Assembly (NCBI RefSeq): GCF_023715345.1
Contig: NZ_JAMBNY010000005.1
Location: forward strand, 1-64,000
DNA: 64,000 nt
Origin: Paenibacillus camelliae
GTDB taxonomy: Bacteria > Bacillota > Bacilli > Paenibacillales > Paenibacillaceae
Direction of reading: 5' to 3'
The translations under genes were made by a program, and so were the position numbers. The notes under the pieces were generated by a model. That model saw only the letters and a program-made list of their open reading frames with translations. It was not told the origin of the DNA and did no database searches. Shown piece by piece: positions 55,084 to 61,505 of the stretch. Position 1 is the first letter of the stretch. Each line of letters opens with the position of its first letter.

Positions 55084-57519
55084 GTGCTTGATGTAATCGC
55101 GATTGGAGAAGTACTAATAGATTTTACTCCGGCAGACCGATCGAAGGAGGAAAACGAGCAGTTTATATGCAACCCTGGGGGAGCTCCAGCTAATGTAGCA
55201 GCTATACTAGCACGATTAGGCAGCAGGGCAGCATTGGTTAGCAAGGTTGGCAATGATCATTTTGGTTCATTGCTGCATCAAGCTTTACTTAAATGTGGGG
55301 TTGATGGCTCGATGCTTTCGTTTACGGATGAAGCGGGTACAACTCTGGCGTTTGTTCATTTGAATGATGATGGAGATCGATCGTTCAGCTTTTATAGAAA
55401 GCCGGGAGCAGATACCTTCTTGCAATCAAAGGATATCCCGTTTGATAGAATTGAAAGCTGCCGAATACTGCATTTTGGCTCGGTATCGATGACCCATGAG
55501 CCGGCACGTACGGCAACGAAAGAGACAGTGGAAAGAGCAAAAGCAGCAGGAGTTTTAATTTCGTTCGATCCGAACATTCGCATTGATTTGTGGGAGAACC
55601 AAGAGGACGCAAAGCAATGCATACGTTGGGGCTTGAACTATGCTGATATTGTGAAAATTTCAGAAGAAGAGCTTTTCTTTGTAACAGGGACCACGGATAT
55701 ACAAGAAGGAGCTTTGACATTACAAAAACAATTCAACACTACATTAATCGTAGTCACATTAGGTGCAAAAGGCTGCTATTATCGGTTGTCAGATGATGAT
55801 GGCTATGTACCAGGGTTCACTGTTCAAGCCATAGATACGACAGGTGCCGGTGATGCTTTTATGGGTAGCTTGTTATATAAAATACTACAACTTGAAAGTT
55901 CTTTGCAGCAGCTGGAAAAAGAGCAAATGATCAGCATGCTGACATTCGCCAACGCCAGCGGTGCGTTAGTAACAACAAGGAAGGGAGCTCTTCAATCTAT
56001 GCCTACAGCAAGCGAGATTAACAAGCTGATTGAATCAACTCAAGTACGTAATATAAACTACAGGCCGGAGTTTCATTTTTCACCGCCTTCTAACTGGCTG
56101 AATGATCCTAATGGATTAGTATATTATGAAGGCGCGTATCATCTCTTTTATCAGCATCATCCACATGGTAACAAATGGGGACCGATGCATTGGGGGCATG
56201 CGGTAAGTCAAGATTTAATCCATTGGCAGCATAAACCGATCGCATTGTTTCCAGACGAGCACGGAGCTATATTTTCCGGCTGCTGTGTCGTCGATTGGAA
56301 TAATAGCAGCGGTCTGTTCGATGGTACTCATGGGCTAGTTGCGCTATTTACTCATGCGGATACATGCCCAGAAACCGGAAATCCAAGACAGCGACAAAGC
56401 TTAGCATACAGCAGCGATAAAGGAAATACGTGGAACAAGTACGAGGGTAATCCTATGCTGGCTGAGAGTGAGCTAATTGACTTTAGAGATCCAAAAGTAT
56501 TTTGGCATGAACAGAGCCAAAAGTGGGTAATGGTAATCGTTGCTGGTGATCGAGTGAGATTTTATGGTTCAAATAATTTGCGTGAATGGTCGTTTACCGG
56601 TGAATTTGGCGTTGGGCAAGGATCGCATGATGGAGTGTGGGAATGTCCAGATCTTTTTGAGTTGCCGATTGATGGTAACGGACAGTCAAAGTGGGTGTTA
56701 ATTATAAGCATTGGGGATAATCCTAACTGCCCAGAAGGATCACGCACGCAGTATTTTATAGGCAAGTTCGATGGTTCTACATTCATCAACGATTATCCAG
56801 CTGACCACGTGAAATGGGTTGATTATGGACGCGATAATTACGCAGGGGTAACCTGGTCGGATATTCCTAAGCAGGATGGACGAAGAGTCATGATCGGGTG
56901 GATGAGCAACTGGAAATATGCGAATGAAACACCTACGGGAGAATGGAGAGGCGCCATGACTTTACCACGAGCGCTCTCATTGAAAAGCTGGAACGATGAC
57001 TTAGTTTTAGTACAGATGCCAGTTAAAGAAGTAGAGCAGCTACGTAAATCCTCCATGAGCTGGAACGCATTGACTGTGACGCCAACGGCTCCGTTTAAGA
57101 TAAAAACAAACGGTGAGCTTTTGGAGATTGAGATGGAGATTGATACCACCTCAGGAGAAGAAGTCAGCATCAGATTAAAAGCCTCAGAGCAGAGTGAAGC
57201 AGTTATTGGATATAACCCAGAGCAGCAATGGCTATATATTGACCGTTCGAAATGCAGCGCAACGGATTTCCATCCAGCTTTTCCAGCTAAACACGGTGTG
57301 AAAGTTATTGCGCAAAGTGGCATCGTTAAGCTGAATATTTGGCTCGATCGTAGTTCTGTTGAAGTGTTTGCCAATGATGGGGTAACTGTAATAACGGATC
57401 AAATTTTCCCTGATGCTCCAATTGAAGAAGTTGTCATCGATGCAGCTGCGGGACAAAGTGAATTGAATTCGCTTAACATTCATTATCTTAACTCCATTCA
57501 TCATTCTAATCATCAGTAA
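55084..57519 (+). CDS. Fused fructokinase (PfkB) and GH32 beta-fructosidase
   Basis: 811 residues in one uninterrupted frame. Residues 1-~318 are a complete PfkB/ribokinase-type fructokinase (CNPGGAPANVAAILARLG; catalytic Asp257 in DTTGAGDAFMG). Residues ~325-811 are a complete GH32 enzyme with nucleophile Asp341 in NWLNDPNG, DFRDPKVFW, acid/base Glu in WECPDLFEL and a C-terminal beta sandwich (WLDRSSVEVFANDG). It has no signal peptide, so it should hydrolyse imported sucrose or fructo-oligosaccharides in the cytoplasm and phosphorylate the released fructose. GGTGGGGAG precedes the GTG start. These activities are normally on separate proteins; the seam between them (near residue 320) shows no extra linker. 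Confidence 0.93.
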   Translation: MLDVIAIGEVLIDFTPADRSKEENEQFICNPGGAPANVAAILARLGSRAALVSKVGNDHFGSLLHQALLKCGVDGSMLSFTDEAGTTLAFVHLNDDGDRSFSFYRKPGADTFLQSKDIPFDRIESCRILHFGSVSMTHEPARTATKETVERAKAAGVLISFDPNIRIDLWENQEDAKQCIRWGLNYADIVKISEEELFFVTGTTDIQEGALTLQKQFNTTLIVVTLGAKGCYYRLSDDDGYVPGFTVQAIDTTGAGDAFMGSLLYKILQLESSLQQLEKEQMISMLTFANASGALVTTRKGALQSMPTASEINKLIESTQVRNINYRPEFHFSPPSNWLNDPNGLVYYEGAYHLFYQHHPHGNKWGPMHWGHAVSQDLIHWQHKPIALFPDEHGAIFSGCCVVDWNNSSGLFDGTHGLVALFTHADTCPETGNPRQRQSLAYSSDKGNTWNKYEGNPMLAESELIDFRDPKVFWHEQSQKWVMVIVAGDRVRFYGSNNLREWSFTGEFGVGQGSHDGVWECPDLFELPIDGNGQSKWVLIISIGDNPNCPEGSRTQYFIGKFDGSTFINDYPADHVKWVDYGRDNYAGVTWSDIPKQDGRRVMIGWMSNWKYANETPTGEWRGAMTLPRALSLKSWNDDLVLVQMPVKEVEQLRKSSMSWNALTVTPTAPFKIKTNGELLEIEMEIDTTSGEEVSIRLKASEQSEAVIGYNPEQQWLYIDRSKCSATDFHPAFPAKHGVKVIAQSGIVKLNIWLDRSSVEVFANDGVTVITDQIFPDAPIEEVVIDAAAGQSELNSLNIHYLNSIHHSNHQ

Positions 57520-57538
57520 TCATAAGGAGCGATCACAC

Positions 57539-59812
57539 ATGAACCACATACCCGAAAATAAGGGGCTAGTATTGTATTGGCCCTTCGATGAAGGTGCAGG
57601 TAAAGCTGCATTGGAGCATGTATCCCAAGTTCGGAATGAGATTCATTACGTGTTCAATCAAGCGGAGTTTACCGAATCTTGTGATCCGCAGTGGAGACAA
57701 GGAGTAAGCGGAAGCGGACTTCTATTCGATGGATATTCTACGTATATCACACACTCCTACCAGAAGGACAGTGCAGGCGATCAGCAGGTTGTATCAGCGC
57801 TCAGTGTTGGCGTATGGGTAGCCCCGCGCTCCTATGAGTGGGGACATGAAGGCAAATTAGCAGCTATTGTGAACCAGTATGATCAGGAGCGTAAACAGGG
57901 CTTTTTGCTTGGTATGTTCCGCCACGGTTCATGGTCCTTTCAGGTTGGACTTGAGGGAGGAAGCTGGGAAGAAATCTGGTCTCCAGATGGATGTGAATTG
58001 CCTAAAAATGAATGGTCTTATATCAATGCGGTGTTTGATGGGGATCAAGGGGAGATCAAGCTGTATTTAAATGGTGTTGAGATCGCCTCATCCTCTTTAC
58101 CACAAGGCTCACGTATCTCTGTAGCAAGAGATACGGATCTGCTAATCGCCAAAAACAATCACAGCAGCCTGCTGGCTGATGTGTTCAGCCTTCATATGTT
58201 TAGCGGCATTATGGATGAGCTTAAAATCTATAATCGTGCATTAAGTACAGAAGAGGTGGCCGATTCATATCGCCGGATTGTAGAAGCGACAAGCGGAGGC
58301 GTTCACCCACGTTTAAATATAGAGGAGATTAAGCTGGATCGTACACCTCTACTACTGGATCGCCATAGACCACAATATCATGTCAGTCCGCCAGCACATT
58401 GGATGAATGAACCGCATGCGCCGATCTACTTCGGCGGAAAATATCATTTGTTCTATCAGCATAATCCGCTTGGGCCATATTTTCACCATATCCACTGGGG
58501 ACATTGGGTAAGCGAGGATTTGGTGCATTGGCGCGATCTTCCTATAGCTTTAGCACCTGAAAAGGATCAGCTTGCACCAGATGGGATGTGGTCAGGAAGC
58601 GCGACCTACGATGCGGTTGGGCTGCCTGTCCTGTTTTTTACAGCGGGCAATGATAGTGCTTCACCTAATCAAAGTGTGGCGCTTGCAAGAAGCACTTATG
58701 CTAAGGATCAAGACCTTAATCTAGTAACATGGGTTAAACATCCCCAGCCGTTAATTGTGCAGAAGAAGGGAATGGGGGCATTCGGTGATTTCCGTGATCC
58801 GTTCGTATGGAAGGATGAAGATCGCTGGTTTGCTTTGGTTGGCTCGGGAATCGAAGGTGAAGGTGGAGCAGCGCTTGCATTTGAGTCACAGGATATGCTC
58901 AACTGGCACTATAAGGGTTCATTTTTTGAGGCCGATATTCAAAAATACCCATATCTTGGACCGATATGGGAGCTTCCGGTGTTTCTACGGCTAGGTACTG
59001 ACCAGCACGGGGTAGAGAAGCATCTTCTGCTAGTTAGTCCTGTTGGGAAGGGGGCGGATGTTGAGGTGTTCTATTGGATTGGTCAGTTCGACAAGAACAA
59101 TGTAACCTTCATCCCTGATCAAGAAGAACCGCAATTGATCGACGTTGGTGATTTCCATTTTACAGGTCCGAGCGGCATGGTCGATCCAAAAACAGGCAGA
59201 AGGATCGTATTTACAATTGCACAGGGAGATCGAACATCCGAATTGGAATTTAAATCAGGCTGGGCTCATAATGGCGGTTTGCCACTAAGCGTATACTTGC
59301 GTCAGGATGGAAGGCTTGGAATTGAACCGATTGAAGAGCTTCAATCGCTCCGTGGAGAGAAGAGGCTTTCCATTCGTGATAAATCTTTGTCCGAGGCAAA
59401 TCAATTGCTTCAAGATGTACGAGGAGATATGCTTGAAATTCAATTGGAAATTGAATCTAAAGCTGCCATGGAATATGGGATCAAGGTTCGCTGCACACCA
59501 GATGGAGAGGAAGAAACGTTGCTCTATTATGATGCTAAGCAAGATAAGCTGCTAGTTGACCGTACAAAAACGACACTTCATCCCGGTGAAAAATGCAGAG
59601 GAGTCCAAGGCGGCAAGCTGGGGCTATCGGGAGAAAACTTAAAGCTGCACTTATACTTGGATCGTTCGATGGTCGAGGCTTATGCAAACGGCTTGAAGAG
59701 CCTGACAACACGCGTATATCCGAGCCGTCTAGATGCCCTAGGGCTTGAAATCTGGGGAGATAAAAAGCTGACGGTAAAAGCTCTGGATATATGGGAGATG
59801 AAGGGAATCTAG
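57539..59812 (+). CDS. Cytoplasmic LamG-GH32 enzyme with altered nucleophile motif
   Basis: 757 residues without signal peptide. Residues ~8-245 are a LamG/concanavalin-like domain (LVLYWPFDEGAGKAALEHV). Residues ~275-755 are GH32: WMNEPHAP with Glu291 where nearly all GH32 enzymes have the Asp nucleophile (WMNDPNG), the transition-state RDP motif in DFRDPFVW, and the presumed acid/base Glu in IWELPVFLRL rather than ECP. The changes are those of a coherent subgroup, not random decay, so a distinct linkage or transferase-type reaction on fructans is possible. It lies 19 bp after the fusion gene and shares the LamG-GH32 layout with the secreted protein at 61506. AAGGAGCG precedes the ATG. Confidence 0.88.
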   Translation: MNHIPENKGLVLYWPFDEGAGKAALEHVSQVRNEIHYVFNQAEFTESCDPQWRQGVSGSGLLFDGYSTYITHSYQKDSAGDQQVVSALSVGVWVAPRSYEWGHEGKLAAIVNQYDQERKQGFLLGMFRHGSWSFQVGLEGGSWEEIWSPDGCELPKNEWSYINAVFDGDQGEIKLYLNGVEIASSSLPQGSRISVARDTDLLIAKNNHSSLLADVFSLHMFSGIMDELKIYNRALSTEEVADSYRRIVEATSGGVHPRLNIEEIKLDRTPLLLDRHRPQYHVSPPAHWMNEPHAPIYFGGKYHLFYQHNPLGPYFHHIHWGHWVSEDLVHWRDLPIALAPEKDQLAPDGMWSGSATYDAVGLPVLFFTAGNDSASPNQSVALARSTYAKDQDLNLVTWVKHPQPLIVQKKGMGAFGDFRDPFVWKDEDRWFALVGSGIEGEGGAALAFESQDMLNWHYKGSFFEADIQKYPYLGPIWELPVFLRLGTDQHGVEKHLLLVSPVGKGADVEVFYWIGQFDKNNVTFIPDQEEPQLIDVGDFHFTGPSGMVDPKTGRRIVFTIAQGDRTSELEFKSGWAHNGGLPLSVYLRQDGRLGIEPIEELQSLRGEKRLSIRDKSLSEANQLLQDVRGDMLEIQLEIESKAAMEYGIKVRCTPDGEEETLLYYDAKQDKLLVDRTKTTLHPGEKCRGVQGGKLGLSGENLKLHLYLDRSMVEAYANGLKSLTTRVYPSRLDALGLEIWGDKKLTVKALDIWEMKGI

Positions 59813-59870
59813 CAATAAAGCTAATAGCTGAACGCGTAAGCTACTTCAATCTGTAAGGGGGATTCAGTGG

Positions 59871-61295
59871 ATGGGGGAGTTTTTTTATCGGCCAGAGAAT
59901 GCCTATGTAGGAGACGTTATTCCCTATTTTGAAGACGGTGTATTTAAACTGTTTTATCTGCATGGCTGGAGGGAGAATGATCGGGAGGGTCTTGACCATG
60001 GCTGGTATCTGATTGAAACGAAGGATTTCGTTGCTTATCAGGAAAGAGGGGCCTGTAAAATTGAAGGCGGTACTGGCCATATCCTGAGGGTGGATGGTAT
60101 TTATCATATGTTTTATTGCATATTTCCACCAGGCGAGCAGCTTGTCTGCCATGCGATCAGCAACGACTTGAAAGTCTGGGAATCCACTCCCGAGGATACC
60201 TTTGCCGCTGACGATCGCATCTATGAGCTGTCCGATTGGCGTGATCCTTACGTTTTCTGGAATGAGGAGGAAGGACAATACTGGATGCTGCTTGCCGCAC
60301 TGGCGAAAGGTCCGACCAACCGAAAAGGATGTACCGCGCTTCTCTCATCTAAAGACCTTAAAACGTGGGAGTACCGAGAGCCGTTGTATGCGCCAAATCT
60401 ACACGTAGGAGCACATGAATGTCCTGATTTATTTCGAATCGGGGATTGGTGGTATCTAATCTACTCCTCCTACACCGGACGATTTGCGACCTTTTACCGA
60501 ATGAGTCGTTCCTTGGATGGTCCATGGTTGACTCCTGGGGAGGATACCTTCGACGGGCGAGCATTCTATGCAGCAAAATCAGTGTCTGACGGTCAAAGTC
60601 GCTATCTATTCGGTTGGAACCCAACAAAAAACGATGATTTATTCGGCTGGAATCCACCTAACTCTAGAGGTAAGGACTATAACTCATGGGATTGGGGAGG
60701 AAACCTAATCGTCCATGAAATCGTTCAGCGTGCTGACGGCACTCTTGGTGTTAAAGTACCGGATACGGTTGATCAGGCGTTTTCGCATCCGTTATCGGTA
60801 CATTATGAGAGCATTACAGGGGATTGGCATATTACTGATCGAAAGCTTTCCTGTATGTCACCGTATAGCTTCGCTGGTTGCCTGAGCCTAGAGGAACTGC
60901 CTAATCAATGTAAGATTTCGGCTAGTGTTTCATTCTCCGAATATACGCAAGGTGTAGGGTTTATGCTGCGCATGCAAGATACGCTGGATGAGGCCTATTA
61001 CGTTACCCTAGAGCCGCAACGGAATCGCCTTACCTTTCGAGGAAAGATTATGCAGTCGGAAGAGGGAGGAAAGACATTCCCTTACGAGGTCGAGCTTGAG
61101 CGTCCGATTGAGCTTATTCCAGATCGTTCTTACGAAATCAAAGTGTTGATTGACGGCTCGATTTGTGAAATTTACATCAATAATGACATTGCGATGAGTG
61201 CTAGAATGTACGATATTCCACGAGGGAAGCTTGGTATGTTCGTCAGCCAAGGCCACGGCCAATTTAGCGATGTGAGAATCGAGGAGCGGACTTGA
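59871..61295 (+). CDS. GH32-like five-bladed propeller glycosidase
   Basis: 474 residues, no signal peptide. The N-terminal ~300 residues form a clan GH-J type propeller: a putative nucleophile Asp in AYVGDVIPYFEDG, DWRDPYVFW (RDP) and acid/base Glu in HECPDLFRI. A C-terminal beta sandwich (~325-470; ISASVSFSEYTQGVGFMLRM, SICEIYINNDIAMSAR) follows. The first motif lacks the usual WMNDPNG, so specificity is uncertain. It probably trims fructan-derived oligosaccharides in the cytoplasm. AAGGGGG lies upstream of the ATG, and it ends the intracellular part of the locus. Confidence 0.85.
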   Translation: MGEFFYRPENAYVGDVIPYFEDGVFKLFYLHGWRENDREGLDHGWYLIETKDFVAYQERGACKIEGGTGHILRVDGIYHMFYCIFPPGEQLVCHAISNDLKVWESTPEDTFAADDRIYELSDWRDPYVFWNEEEGQYWMLLAALAKGPTNRKGCTALLSSKDLKTWEYREPLYAPNLHVGAHECPDLFRIGDWWYLIYSSYTGRFATFYRMSRSLDGPWLTPGEDTFDGRAFYAAKSVSDGQSRYLFGWNPTKNDDLFGWNPPNSRGKDYNSWDWGGNLIVHEIVQRADGTLGVKVPDTVDQAFSHPLSVHYESITGDWHITDRKLSCMSPYSFAGCLSLEELPNQCKISASVSFSEYTQGVGFMLRMQDTLDEAYYVTLEPQRNRLTFRGKIMQSEEGGKTFPYEVELERPIELIPDRSYEIKVLIDGSICEIYINNDIAMSARMYDIPRGKLGMFVSQGHGQFSDVRIEERT

Positions 61296-61359
61296 GCTCT
61301 GGGGTGATGGGAAAATCACCGTTAACGCTCGATATGGAAGTACAAAGGTTTTGGTATAG

Positions 61360-61377
61360 GGAGCGTTAATACGCTCC
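61360..61377 (+). terminator. Weak hairpin after GH32-like gene
   Basis: 7-bp perfect arms GGAGCGT and ACGCTCC around TAAT, with no T run after it. It may slow or partly end transcription. Confidence 0.35.
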
Positions 61378-61441
61378 TTGCCAGTTGTATCGGGAGTAAA
61401 TGTCCAAAAAAACTTAACGCTAAATTAAATAGTCAGAAATT

Positions 61442-61456
61442 TTGGAAACGTTTCAC
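61442..61456. promoter_or_regulatory. LacI/cre-type operator before secreted GH32 gene
   Basis: TTGGAAACGTTTCAC, one base different from the tandem sites at 51363 and 51383, 50 bp before the start codon. It places the secreted enzyme in the same regulon. Confidence 0.75.
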
Positions 61457-61505
61457 TTTTGAGTTCTTCTGTTGTTGAATGAAGAAATATGAAGGAGGAG
61501 CATGG

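Noticed and set aside
57539-59812. Treating the LamG-GH32 protein as a decayed pseudogene
   Set aside because: The frame is intact, other motifs are kept and the motif changes look coordinated, which fits a distinct subgroup better than decay.
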